A stretch of 44,264 bases of DNA, taken from NCBI GenBank assembly GCA_051306365.1, contig JBPPNC010000222.1, positions 1 through 44,264 on the forward strand, written 5' to 3'. This DNA is from Svornostia sp051306365. Lineage in GTDB: Bacteria; Actinomycetota; Thermoleophilia; Solirubrobacterales; Solirubrobacteraceae. The notes beneath the pieces are model-generated. The model searched no databases. It was not told where the DNA came from and saw only the letters and a program-made list of their open reading frames with translations. A program made the translations under genes and the position numbers. Of this stretch, positions 1 to 7,456 are shown one piece after another (the first letter of the stretch is position 1; every line of letters begins with the position of its first letter).

Positions 1-7
1 CCTCCAC

Positions 8-31
8 GCGGGACGGCTCACGCCGTCCCGC
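8..31. terminator. Strong GC hairpin, probable terminator of an upstream gene
   Basis: Perfect inverted repeat GCGGGACGGC / GCCGTCCCGC with a four-base TCAC loop. No gene is visible around it inside the window, so it most likely ends a transcript coming from the left, or a convergent pair. No long T run follows, as is usual in high-GC actinobacteria. Confidence 0.55.
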
Positions 32-84
32 GCCGACGGACGAGACACGGAAAGCGCCGTCTTTGCTGGGCGCGTCAATCAATC

Positions 85-115
85 GTTGCTCTCCGTCGCT
101 CCGCCTGCTTAGGAT
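85..115 (+). promoter_or_regulatory. Candidate promoter of the cta operon
   Basis: TTGCTC (85-90) and TAGGAT (110-115) lie 19 bases apart, with the second hexamer ending nine bases before the ATG at 125. Transcription would start almost at the start codon, so the mRNA leader would be very short. The spacing is slightly long and this is a by-eye call. Confidence 0.3.
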
Positions 116-124
116 GACCTGCAC

Positions 125-1246
125 ATGGCTGAGGAGACCATGTCTGAGGAGGTAGCGGACGGACAGTCCGGCAACCGGCCCCGGCGGGGACGCGTTCACG
201 TGTTCCCGCTGATGGTGATCGGGCTTGTCACGACAGCCGTCGGCATCGCGCTCGGACTCGCAATCGATTGGTTCCCCGTCCAGGCTGCTACGCAGGCTGA
301 GGACGTCGACACCGTCTTCCACGTGCTGATCATCACGTCGGTCCCGTTCTTCGTCCTCGTGACGACGATCGTCCTGTACTGCGTCTGGCAGTTCCGGGAG
401 CGGCCCGGCGAGGAGGGCCTCGACGGCCCCAACGTCCACGGCAGCACCGGCCTCGAGATCGTGTGGACCGCGATCCCGGCCGTCCTGCTCATCGCACTGT
501 GCACCTACGCCTACATCACGCTGCGCGACATCGAGGAGGCACCGGCCGCCGGCGAGCCCGAGCTGGTCGTCAACGTCACGGGCCAGCAGTTCGCCTGGAC
601 GTTCGCCTACCCGGAGGCCGAAGGCGGCGAGGTGAAGTCCGCCGAGTTGATCCTCCCCGAGGACGTCTCGGTGAAGTTCAACGTCAAGGCGCTGGACGTC
701 ATCCACGACTTCTGGGTGCCGGAGTTTCGCATGAAGATCGACGCGGTCCCCGGCATCACGACGAGCTACCGCGTCACGCCCTCCAAGCAGGGCAGCTGGT
801 CGGTCGTCTGCGCCGAGCTGTGCGGCGTCGGCCACGCACTCATGCGCCAGAAGGTCACCGTCGTCTCGCAGGAGCGCTTTGACGCGTGGCTCGCCCGCAA
901 GCAGGCCGGCGGCAAGGCCGCGGCGGGCGGCGGCGGTGCGGCCGGAGATGGTGACGTGGCCGCTCTCGGCAAGACGCTGTTCGCCGAGGGCAACGGCGAG
1001 GCGACCGCGTGCGGCGCCTGCCACACCCTGAGCGACGCGGGAACGAGCGGCGCGGCCGGCCCGAACCTCGACGACGTCCTGCAGGGGTGGACCACGGCGC
1101 AGATCACCGAGGCGATCGCCGATCCCAACAAGGAGATCGCCGCGGGCTTCACCGAGGGCATCATGCCCGCGAACTACGGCGAGACGCTGACGAAGCCTGA
1201 ACTCGCGGCGCTCGTGACGTACCTTGAAGAGACGGCGGCGAAGTGA
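125..1246 (+). CDS. ctaC: Cytochrome c oxidase subunit II fused to cytochrome c (caa3 type)
   Basis: Subunit II of the terminal aa3/caa3 oxidase. It takes electrons from cytochrome c and passes them through CuA to subunit I. Residues 1-25 are basic and cytoplasmic, followed by two membrane helices (about 27-50 and 65-90). The cupredoxin domain carries the CuA set: a His in HDFWVPE and the CAELCGVGHALM motif. After a Gly/Ala linker (about 260-275) a class I cytochrome c domain follows, with CGACH as haem attachment and a distal Met in GIMPAN. The fused cytochrome c defines caa3 enzymes. The start at 125 fits a near-leaderless mRNA. The ATG at 140 has a GAGGAG just before it and is an alternative. 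First gene of the cta operon. Confidence 0.96.
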   Translation: MAEETMSEEVADGQSGNRPRRGRVHVFPLMVIGLVTTAVGIALGLAIDWFPVQAATQAEDVDTVFHVLIITSVPFFVLVTTIVLYCVWQFRERPGEEGLDGPNVHGSTGLEIVWTAIPAVLLIALCTYAYITLRDIEEAPAAGEPELVVNVTGQQFAWTFAYPEAEGGEVKSAELILPEDVSVKFNVKALDVIHDFWVPEFRMKIDAVPGITTSYRVTPSKQGSWSVVCAELCGVGHALMRQKVTVVSQERFDAWLARKQAGGKAAAGGGGAAGDGDVAALGKTLFAEGNGEATACGACHTLSDAGTSGAAGPNLDDVLQGWTTAQITEAIADPNKEIAAGFTEGIMPANYGETLTKPELAALVTYLEETAAK

Positions 1247-1262
1247 TGGGAGCGAACCGACC

Positions 1263-3161
1263 GTGATGGCCCACCTGCGAGCCCCCGGCTGGTACCGGGC
1301 GGCCTTCTACATCGCGCTGGCGCTCGGCCTGTCCTGGCTGCTGCTGTGGTCGGCGAACGGGTTCTCCGCCTCCGACGTGTCCGGGATCGGCTGGGTGCAA
1401 GTCTCGCTGATCGCCGCTCCGCTGTTCTTCCTCGGCGGCCTGGGTGCCTTCGACTACTGGTTCTACTGGGCGTCCGGCCGGCCGACGCGGCCCGAGGATC
1501 ACTCCGCGCATGGCGCGACGTCGTGGAAGGACTACCTCCGGATCAACACCGACCACAAGGTGATCGGGATCCAGTACGTCGTCACGTCGTTCTTCTTCAT
1601 GTTCATCGGCGGGCTGATGGCGATGCTCATGCGCGCCGAGCTTGCGGCCCCGGGCCGGCAGTTCGTGGACCCGTCGGCCTACAACGGCCTGTTCAGCGTC
1701 CACGCGTCGATCCTGATCTTCCTGTTCATCATCCCCGTCTTCGCGGGACTGGCGAACTACGTCCTTCCGCTCATGATCGGCGCGCCGGACATGGCGTTCC
1801 CGCGCCTGAACGCCGTCTCGTTCTGGCTGCTCCCCGCGGCCGGCACGATCATGATGCTGTCCTTCTTCGCCCCGGGCGGCTCGTTCGCCAGCGGCTGGAC
1901 GGCCTACGCGCCCTTATCGACCACCGCGCCAGACGGGCAGGTGTTCTTCACCATAGGCGTCCAGTTCGCGGGCGCGTCATCGATCGCGACCGCCCTGAAC
2001 TTCCTGGTGACCATCATCACCATGCGCGCGCCGGGCATGTCGTTCTTCCGCATGCCGCTGCTGGTGTGGGCGAACTTCTCGACGTCGCTGCTCGTCGTCA
2101 TCGCCACCCCGTTCGTCGCCGCCTCGCAGTTCTTCGTGCTGCTTGACCGGGCGCTGGGCTTCAACTTCTTCGACGCGGCCAGGGGCGGTGACGTGCTGAT
2201 GTACCAGCACGTCTTCTGGTTCTACAGCCACCCGGCCGTCTACATCATGATGCTCCCGGGCTTCGGGATCATCAGCGAGGTGCTGGCCGTGAAGAGCCGC
2301 AAGCCGGTGTTCGGCTACCGGATGATGGCCTTCTCGCTCCTCGCGATCGTGATCCTCGGCTTCACCGTCTGGGCCCACCACATGTTCGTCAGCGGCATGC
2401 AGTCGTGGATCCGCGTCCCGATGATGGTCACCACCGCGGTCATCGCGGTGCCGACCGGCATCAAGATCTTCTCCTGGCTCGCCACCATGTGGCGGGGCGT
2501 GCTGAAGCTCGACACGCCCATGCTGTTCGCGCTCGGCTTCCTCACGATGTTCGTGCTCGGCGGAATCAGCGGCGTGATGCTCTCGATGCTGCCGTTCGTC
2601 ATCCACGTCAGCGACACGTATTTCATCGTCGCCCACATCCACTATGTCCTGTTCGGCGGCTCGCTCTTCACGATCTACGCGGGCGTCTACTACTGGTTCC
2701 CGAAGATGACGGGCAGGATGTACAACGAGAAGCTCGGCAAGCTGCACTTCTGGACCACGTTGATCTTCTTCAACGTCACGTTCGCCCCCATGCACCTCAT
2801 CGGGGTGCAGGGCATGCCGCGCCGCGTCGCGGACTACAGCGAGCAGTTCGCGAACTGGAACATGGCGATCTCCATCGCCAGCTTCTTCCTCGGGCTGTCG
2901 ACGCTGATCTTCCTCTACAACATGGTCGCCTCCTGGCGGGGCGGCAAGCGCGCCACAGCCAACCCATGGAACGCGCTCACGCTGGAGTGGCAGGTCTCGT
3001 CGCCGCCCCCCGTCTTCAACTTCGACCGGATCCCGACCGTCGTGGGCGGGCCGTACGAGTACGGCGTGCCCGGTGCGGTACACGGGGTCTTCGAAGGCGT
3101 CGAAACAACCGCAGAAGAGCGGCAACCCGCAGGCGCGGTGGCGAGCACCGCAAAGGAATGA
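1263..3161 (+). CDS. ctaD: Cytochrome c oxidase subunit I (A2-type haem-copper oxidase)
   Basis: Catalytic, proton-pumping subunit that reduces O2 at the haem a3-CuB centre in the membrane. It is about 632 residues with twelve or more hydrophobic helices. Visible ligands are a His in the VHASIL helix (low-spin haem), the CuB His and cross-linked Tyr in YSHPAVY (about residue 323), the HH pair in WAHHMF, the K-channel Lys in PTGIKIF, and the haem pair in VAHIHYVL. In A1 enzymes helix VI reads HPEVY, with the key D-channel Glu. Here it is YSHPAVY, the A2 signature known from caa3 oxidases. GTG 1263 is ten bases after GGGAG; ATG 1266 is equally possible. A longer frame reaches back to a TTG inside ctaC but lacks a ribosome site. 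Confidence 0.96.
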   Translation: MMAHLRAPGWYRAAFYIALALGLSWLLLWSANGFSASDVSGIGWVQVSLIAAPLFFLGGLGAFDYWFYWASGRPTRPEDHSAHGATSWKDYLRINTDHKVIGIQYVVTSFFFMFIGGLMAMLMRAELAAPGRQFVDPSAYNGLFSVHASILIFLFIIPVFAGLANYVLPLMIGAPDMAFPRLNAVSFWLLPAAGTIMMLSFFAPGGSFASGWTAYAPLSTTAPDGQVFFTIGVQFAGASSIATALNFLVTIITMRAPGMSFFRMPLLVWANFSTSLLVVIATPFVAASQFFVLLDRALGFNFFDAARGGDVLMYQHVFWFYSHPAVYIMMLPGFGIISEVLAVKSRKPVFGYRMMAFSLLAIVILGFTVWAHHMFVSGMQSWIRVPMMVTTAVIAVPTGIKIFSWLATMWRGVLKLDTPMLFALGFLTMFVLGGISGVMLSMLPFVIHVSDTYFIVAHIHYVLFGGSLFTIYAGVYYWFPKMTGRMYNEKLGKLHFWTTLIFFNVTFAPMHLIGVQGMPRRVADYSEQFANWNMAISIASFFLGLSTLIFLYNMVASWRGGKRATANPWNALTLEWQVSSPPPVFNFDRIPTVVGGPYEYGVPGAVHGVFEGVETTAEERQPAGAVASTAKE

Positions 3162-3169
3162 GGTGAGCC

Positions 3170-4006
3170 ATGCCCAACGTGTTGGTCATCGCCAATGAGA
3201 CGGTCGGCGGCGGCGCGCTGCTCGAAGCGACGCTCTCGCGCCACAAGGCCGACCCGTCGACGCACTTCCACCTCGTCGTGCCGCAGACGCGCCCGCGGTC
3301 CGGGCTCGTCATCTACGACGACGCCGTCCGCCACGGCGCGCAGGTCCGTGTCGACCTCGCGATCACCGTCATGCAGGGTCACGGGATCGACATCACCGGC
3401 GACGTCGGCGACGGCGACCCCTACAACGCCGCAATGGACGCCCTGCGCGAGGGCACGTACGACGAACTCATCATCTCGACGCTGCCCGTGGCCGAATCGC
3501 GCTGGCTCGGCCGTGACCTGATCCAGCGCCTCGAGGACGAGGCCGGGATCCCCGTCAGCCACGTCGTCACCGACCTCAAGGCCGAGGGCCTGCCGTTCCA
3601 CATCACCCTCGTGGTGGCGAACCGCACGGCGAGCAACGAGAAGCTCATCGCCCGCATGAAGGAGAAGGCGACCGAGCACGAGCAGCAACTCTTCATCGTC
3701 GTCGTCCCGCAGGAGGGCGGCAAGGGCCACCACGCCGGAGAGGCACGCGCCCGGCTCGGCAACGCGCTCGATCACATGCGCAGCGAGGGTCTCACGGTCG
3801 CCGGCATGATCGGCGACCCCGACCCGTACGACGCGACGATGAACGCGCTGCAGTTCTTCAACGTCAACGACGTGCTGATCTCGACGCTCCCGGAGGAGCG
3901 CTCGGGCTGGCTGCGGCAGCAGCTGCTGCCGCGGGTCCGCAAGGCGTCGAACATCGACGTGGAACACGTCATCGCCGAGCGCACGGCCACCACCGAGGCG
4001 GCGTAG
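3170..4006 (+). CDS. Tandem UspA-like (universal stress fold) protein in the oxidase operon
   Basis: A soluble 278-residue protein made of two similar halves (about 1-140 and 143-278). Each has an alternating beta/alpha pattern of the UspA/HUP type. The internal duplication shows in GDGDPYNAAMDAL against GDPDPYDATMNAL, and IISTLPVAESRWL against LISTLPEERSGWL. Substrate unknown; such folds often bind nucleotides, but no clear ATP-binding G-2X-G-9X-G motif was established here. It lies eight bases after ctaD with its own AGGTGA site and nine bases before ctaE, so it is surely co-transcribed with the oxidase. A role in oxidase assembly or respiratory stress is inference from position only. Confidence 0.8.
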   Translation: MPNVLVIANETVGGGALLEATLSRHKADPSTHFHLVVPQTRPRSGLVIYDDAVRHGAQVRVDLAITVMQGHGIDITGDVGDGDPYNAAMDALREGTYDELIISTLPVAESRWLGRDLIQRLEDEAGIPVSHVVTDLKAEGLPFHITLVVANRTASNEKLIARMKEKATEHEQQLFIVVVPQEGGKGHHAGEARARLGNALDHMRSEGLTVAGMIGDPDPYDATMNALQFFNVNDVLISTLPEERSGWLRQQLLPRVRKASNIDVEHVIAERTATTEAA

Positions 4007-4015
4007 AGCACGCAT

Positions 4016-4627
4016 ATGGAAGCCGCGACCATCCACCATCACCACGGGCCTCCGGAGGCCAACCGCAGTTCGCGGATCCACCCCGCGTTGCTGGGGATGC
4101 TGCTGTTCATCATCAGCGAGGTGATGGTCTTCGGGGCCTTCTTCACCGCCTACTTCTTCATCCGGGTGGTGGTCCCGGGGGCGGAATGGTTCCCGTTCGA
4201 CGGGTTCGAGCTCCCGGTGGCGGTCGCCGGTGTGAACACCGCGATCCTGCTCAGCTCCTCGCTGACGCTGCACTGGGCGCAGGTCTCCATCAAGAACGGC
4301 AATCACACCGGGCTGAAGGTGGGCATGCTGCTCACCTTCCTCCTCGGCGCGACGTTCCTGTTCGTGCAGATCAACGAGTACGCGACGTTGACCAGCGAAG
4401 GGATCACGCCGCAGGCGTTCGCGCAGGGCACGATCTTCTACGGATTGACCGGCCTGCACGGAGCCCACGTGTTCATCGGCCTCCTGGTCCTGCTCGTCGT
4501 CACGATCAGAGCCTTCCGCGGGCACTACTCGCCCGAGCACCACGACGGCATCGAGGTGCCCGGGATCTACTGGCATTTCGTCGACGTCATGTGGATCGTC
4601 GTCTACACGACCGTCTACATCCTGTGA
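4016..4627 (+). CDS. ctaE: Cytochrome c oxidase subunit III
   Basis: Membrane subunit III of the haem-copper oxidase, which stabilises subunit I and its proton uptake. It has 203 residues and five hydrophobic helices. The C-terminal part has the family pattern GLHGAHVFIGL, the EHHDGIE loop and the final YWHFVDVMWIVVY helix. The short N-terminus is His-rich (IHHHHGPP), which is common in actinobacterial forms. It follows the Usp-like gene closely and its TGA overlaps the GTG of the next small gene. No ctaB (haem O synthase), ctaF or SCO gene appears in this window. Confidence 0.95.
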   Translation: MEAATIHHHHGPPEANRSSRIHPALLGMLLFIISEVMVFGAFFTAYFFIRVVVPGAEWFPFDGFELPVAVAGVNTAILLSSSLTLHWAQVSIKNGNHTGLKVGMLLTFLLGATFLFVQINEYATLTSEGITPQAFAQGTIFYGLTGLHGAHVFIGLLVLLVVTIRAFRGHYSPEHHDGIEVPGIYWHFVDVMWIVVYTTVYIL

Positions 4628-4734
4628 AGGCGCCCTGGCGTTCGGAGCAGGCGGCGTTCAGCCTCCTGCTCTGGACCGCTGCGGTCTGCGGAGCGATCAT
4701 CGCGGTCGTCCTGCTGGCACGCGCCGTGTTCTGA
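4624..4734 (+). CDS. 36-residue single-span membrane peptide, possible small oxidase subunit
   Basis: GTG at 4624 overlaps the ctaE stop (GTGA), a typical coupled arrangement. The product has a short charged start (VKAPWRSEQ) followed by about 25 hydrophobic residues ending in LLARAVF. Small one-helix subunits (subunit IV, CcoQ-like) are known in bacterial oxidases, so a role in the caa3 complex is plausible. No family was recognised. It could be a chance open frame, but the overlap, length and hydrophobicity argue against that. Confidence 0.55.
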   Translation: MKAPWRSEQAAFSLLLWTAAVCGAIIAVVLLARAVF

Positions 4735-4773
4735 GCGACGTACGTCGGCGCCCCGGGCGGAGGCTCCGATGCC

Positions 4774-5523
4774 CTATTCCTGGACCGTGAGCTCGCCCTC
4801 CATGCCGCCCTCACGATGGCCGGGGACGGAGCAGTAGAAGGTGTAGGTGCCGGGATCGATGTCGACGCTGATCTTCGACACGCCGCCGTCCTTGACGATG
4901 TTGCCGATCTCGTCGCCGCTCTCGAGCTCCAGCGCGATGTTGTGATCGACCGAGGATTCGTTCGGGCTCTCGATGTCGAGCGGGCCGGGCGGAGCGCTCG
5001 CCTTGTCGGTGACGTAGGCCAGCTGGCCGCTCGGATCGGCGGCTATCGACAGCAGACCGTCCTTCGCCACCGCAGGTTCACCCGCGCCCGTCGGCTTGAT
5101 GGCCGTCGCGAGCGCCCCGGTGTCCTTCCCGGGCTTCCCGGTGACGGCGGCGATGTACGCGGCGACGTTGACCGCGTCACGCCCATCGACGAGCTTGGGC
5201 GGCATGTACGCGGGGCTGTCCTTCGCGACCACGGCGGGAAACAGGATCTGGCCGTAGATGGTGCCGCGCACCGTCTCGCGGTTCATCCCGTCAGCGAGCC
5301 CCTGACGGAACGTGTCGTCGAGGTTCGGCCCGGTGACACCCTTCGTCTCAGCTCGGTTCAGCACGTGGCACGACCCGCACTTCGCCACGAACTGCTGCTT
5401 GCCGGCCACAAGATCGGCCGGTTCTTCACCTCCGGAGCCGCAGGCCGAGACGCCGAGCGCGAGCACCATCACGCACGCAGCCGACAGGCCGGGGCACCCT
5501 CTCCTCCCGAGACGGATCCTCAT
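4774..5523 (-). CDS. Cytochrome c-cupredoxin fusion lipoprotein
   Basis: Exported electron carrier of about 249 residues. Residues 1-28 are a lipoprotein signal with the lipobox-like LGVSAC. A class I cytochrome c domain follows (about 35-130), with CGSCH for haem and a distal Met in AYMPP. After a linker, a plastocyanin-like domain (about 170-249) has a His in VDHNIAL and the type I copper loop YCSVPGHREGGM (Cys, His, Met). It would sit outside the membrane and could feed electrons to the caa3 oxidase, with which it converges tail to tail. ATG 5523 is chosen because it puts the signal peptide at the N-terminus; the frame extends upstream without one. Confidence 0.85.
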   Translation of the reverse strand: MRIRLGRRGCPGLSAACVMVLALGVSACGSGGEEPADLVAGKQQFVAKCGSCHVLNRAETKGVTGPNLDDTFRQGLADGMNRETVRGTIYGQILFPAVVAKDSPAYMPPKLVDGRDAVNVAAYIAAVTGKPGKDTGALATAIKPTGAGEPAVAKDGLLSIAADPSGQLAYVTDKASAPPGPLDIESPNESSVDHNIALELESGDEIGNIVKDGGVSKISVDIDPGTYTFYCSVPGHREGGMEGELTVQE

Positions 5524-5666
5524 GACGGGAGAATCTATCCGAGCGAGCGGACCGGTCACAACCCTCGGTCGGCGACCTCCGTTGGGACCGCGAGAGCTCG
5601 CCGCCCTCCGCTCCCAGGCTCCAAGCGGGAGACGAACCGACCCGGTCATCCGTTAAGGTGCCCGAC

Positions 5667-5942
5667 GTGAGCGAGAAGCAGCGTTACCGGATGCGCACCC
5701 CTTCCACGGGGCGCGAGATCATCATCGAGGCCGAGCCCGGGATCGTGTACCGCGATCGGGGCACCGGCGAAGAACTCCAGGTCGTGGGGAAGGTCCTCCC
5801 GCTGGCCCCGTCGAAGTCCAAGCTTCCGTGGACCGTGGAGAACCTCAGGATCTCGCCCTACACCGGGCAGATGATCCCCAAGGACCTGAACGACGACCCC
5901 ATCACGGGGCGTCGCCTGCCCCCGCTGCCCTCGCAGGACTGA
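5667..5942 (+). CDS. Small conserved-looking protein of unknown function
   Basis: About 91 residues, soluble, with no signal peptide or membrane segment. Features are RTPSTGREI near the start, PGIVYRDRGTGEEL, then a Pro-rich end. No domain recognised. A TAAGGT hexamer (5654-5659) ends seven bases before the GTG at 5667. This fits a promoter -10 box with a leaderless transcript starting at that GTG, so 5667 is preferred over the GTG at 5658, which would lie inside the -10 box. The next gene begins eight bases after the stop, so the two may form a small operon. Confidence 0.65.
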   Translation: MSEKQRYRMRTPSTGREIIIEAEPGIVYRDRGTGEELQVVGKVLPLAPSKSKLPWTVENLRISPYTGQMIPKDLNDDPITGRRLPPLPSQD

Positions 5943-5950
5943 GACGCGCC

Positions 5951-6376
5951 GTGCGCCGGCGTCCGCTCGTGCTGTTCGCCTGCGCGGCCCTCGCGGCGGG
6001 CGGATTCACCGGCTGCGGTGGTGGAGGCGACGACGTCGCCCCCCAGCCCGCCAGCACGCCGGAGATCACCCCGCCCGACGGCGAAGTGCCCGCGGCGACC
6101 ACCGCGGACGAGACGGATACCACGACGTCCACGACGTCGACCACCGACACGAGCACGACGCCCGCCGCCGCGGCAGGCACGTCGGGCGACACGTCGTCCG
6201 GAGCGTCCGGTGGCACGGCCGCGCCGGCGCAGCCGACCCCCACGCCGGCGCCGCAGAGCGACGGTCAGGGCGGCGCCACGCCGCAGACCGGCAACACCCA
6301 GCAGCAGACGCCCAGCGACAGCCAGGGCGGCGCCGAGTTCAGCGACTTCTGCGAGCAGAACCCCGGAGCCTGCTGA
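5951..6376 (+). CDS. Thr/Ser/Pro-rich secreted lipoprotein, low complexity
   Basis: 141 residues. An Arg-rich start and hydrophobic stretch lead to FTGC at about residue 21, a plausible though imperfect lipobox. The rest (25-125) is low-complexity Thr, Ser, Ala, Pro, Gly and Gln, like a cell-wall spacer. It ends in a short tail with two Cys (DFCEQNPGAC). No domain recognised. GTG 5951 is chosen because it places the signal peptide at the start. It could be a surface-exposed stalk; the two-Cys tail may form a disulphide (inference). Confidence 0.6.
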   Translation: MRRRPLVLFACAALAAGGFTGCGGGGDDVAPQPASTPEITPPDGEVPAATTADETDTTTSTTSTTDTSTTPAAAAGTSGDTSSGASGGTAAPAQPTPTPAPQSDGQGGATPQTGNTQQQTPSDSQGGAEFSDFCEQNPGAC

Positions 6377-6436
6377 ACGCCCGGCCCAGGGGGACGGGTT
6401 CAGCCGGGAGAAGCCGCTGATGCTCCTTCTCCCCTC

Positions 6437-7087
6437 TTACGGGGTGGAGATGAGGGTGGCGCTGTACGTCACGCGCTGGTTGCGGAACAGGCAGGTGAAC
6501 TGGGCGGCGGTCTTGCTGCCCAGGAGCGCGGTCTGCGTCTGGGTGTCCGCGCAGCCGTCCTTCGCCTGGCTGCTGCGCCATGACGTGTCGCCCGCGAGGT
6601 TCAGCTGCAGCAGCGGCGCCCACGTCGGGACCGTGATGCCGATCACGTCGTTCTTGCGCACCCGCAGCGTGCGGACGAGCGGGAACTGGGCGACCTGGCC
6701 GAAGTGGTCGGTCAGGGTCGTCATCGGACCCTTGGCGACGACGGTGTAGTTCAGGCTCTTCCCGGGCCGCAGCACGACGACCGCGGCCTGCGCGGCGCCG
6801 CCGAAGGTCTCCGTGAAGAACTCGGCCTGCTTCGGGCCGGGCTTCCCCAGCGCGAGTGTGAACGCGACGATGCGGCCGTCACGCGGAACGGTCATGAGAC
6901 CGCGCTTCTCGCCCACCTTCGCCTGGTAGGCGGTGGTGCGCGTGATGGCGCGGCATTCCTTGTCGGGGCAGCTGCCCTTCACGGTCTCCTCCATGGCGCC
7001 GAGCTCCTCCAGCCGCGCGGACGCGGGGGTCGCAGCGATGGCGAACAGGGTCAGAACGGCGCCGATGGCGATGAAAAGACGATGCAT
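6437..7087 (-). CDS. Secreted protein of unknown function
   Basis: 216 residues with a clear signal peptide (about 1-24, ending ATPASA). The mature part is beta-rich. It has four Cys, paired by position as GSCPDKEC near residue 40 and DGC...FTC near the end, suggesting two disulphides. Sequences such as VVVLRPGKSLNYTVV suggest a beta-sandwich. No catalytic motif or named domain was recognised. It is transcribed leftwards as a single gene, convergent with the lipoprotein gene, and is probably lineage-specific. Confidence 0.7.
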   Translation of the reverse strand: MHRLFIAIGAVLTLFAIAATPASARLEELGAMEETVKGSCPDKECRAITRTTAYQAKVGEKRGLMTVPRDGRIVAFTLALGKPGPKQAEFFTETFGGAAQAAVVVLRPGKSLNYTVVAKGPMTTLTDHFGQVAQFPLVRTLRVRKNDVIGITVPTWAPLLQLNLAGDTSWRSSQAKDGCADTQTQTALLGSKTAAQFTCLFRNQRVTYSATLISTP

Positions 7088-7173
7088 AACGGGTGATTCA
7101 ACACCACCGGGCAGCGCAGGTTGCGGTCCGAGACAGCCGTTGCAGACGCAACGGTGACGAGAGTGGCCGTCGC

Positions 7174-7452
7174 ATGCCCGCGATCGAGACCCTCGACCTC
7201 CAGCGTGAGTACCCCGCCCGGCGGGGTCCGGGCCAGCGCGCCGTCGACGGGATCGACCTCGGGGTCGCCCCGGGAGAGGTCTACGGATTCCTCGGCCCGA
7301 ACGGCGCCTGGACGACCACCACGGTGCGCATACTCGTCACGCTCCTGCAGCCGACGGGAGGTCGTGCCACAGCGTCACCTGGGAGCTCATGCACCGCGGC
7401 CTCAACGAGGTGCTGGCCGTCCGCGGCATGCGCCGCCTGGCCGGTAGCCGCG
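7174..7452 (+). pseudogene. ABC-transporter remnant: ATPase N-terminus fused to a possible permease start
   Basis: The frame from ATG 7174 reads like the first 65 residues of a DrrA-type ABC ATPase (AVDGIDLGVAPGEVYGFLGPNGA). The Walker A then reads GPNGAWTTTT instead of GPNGAGKTTT, losing the essential Gly-Lys. Similarity stops near 7369, after LLQPTGGRA. A second frame (about 7372-7440, VTWELMHRGLNEVL) resembles the start of an ABC-2 permease, so an internal deletion may have joined two neighbouring genes. Walker B, signature and all later parts are missing. The remnant runs into the end of the convergent hydrolase gene. Confidence 0.6.
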
Positions 7453-7456
7453 CGCC

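Noticed and set aside
4736..4747. 12-bp palindrome CGACGTACGTCG between the convergent cta operon and the cytochrome-cupredoxin gene
   Set aside because: No loop, so it is a poor terminator, and short GC-rich palindromes are frequent by chance in this genome.
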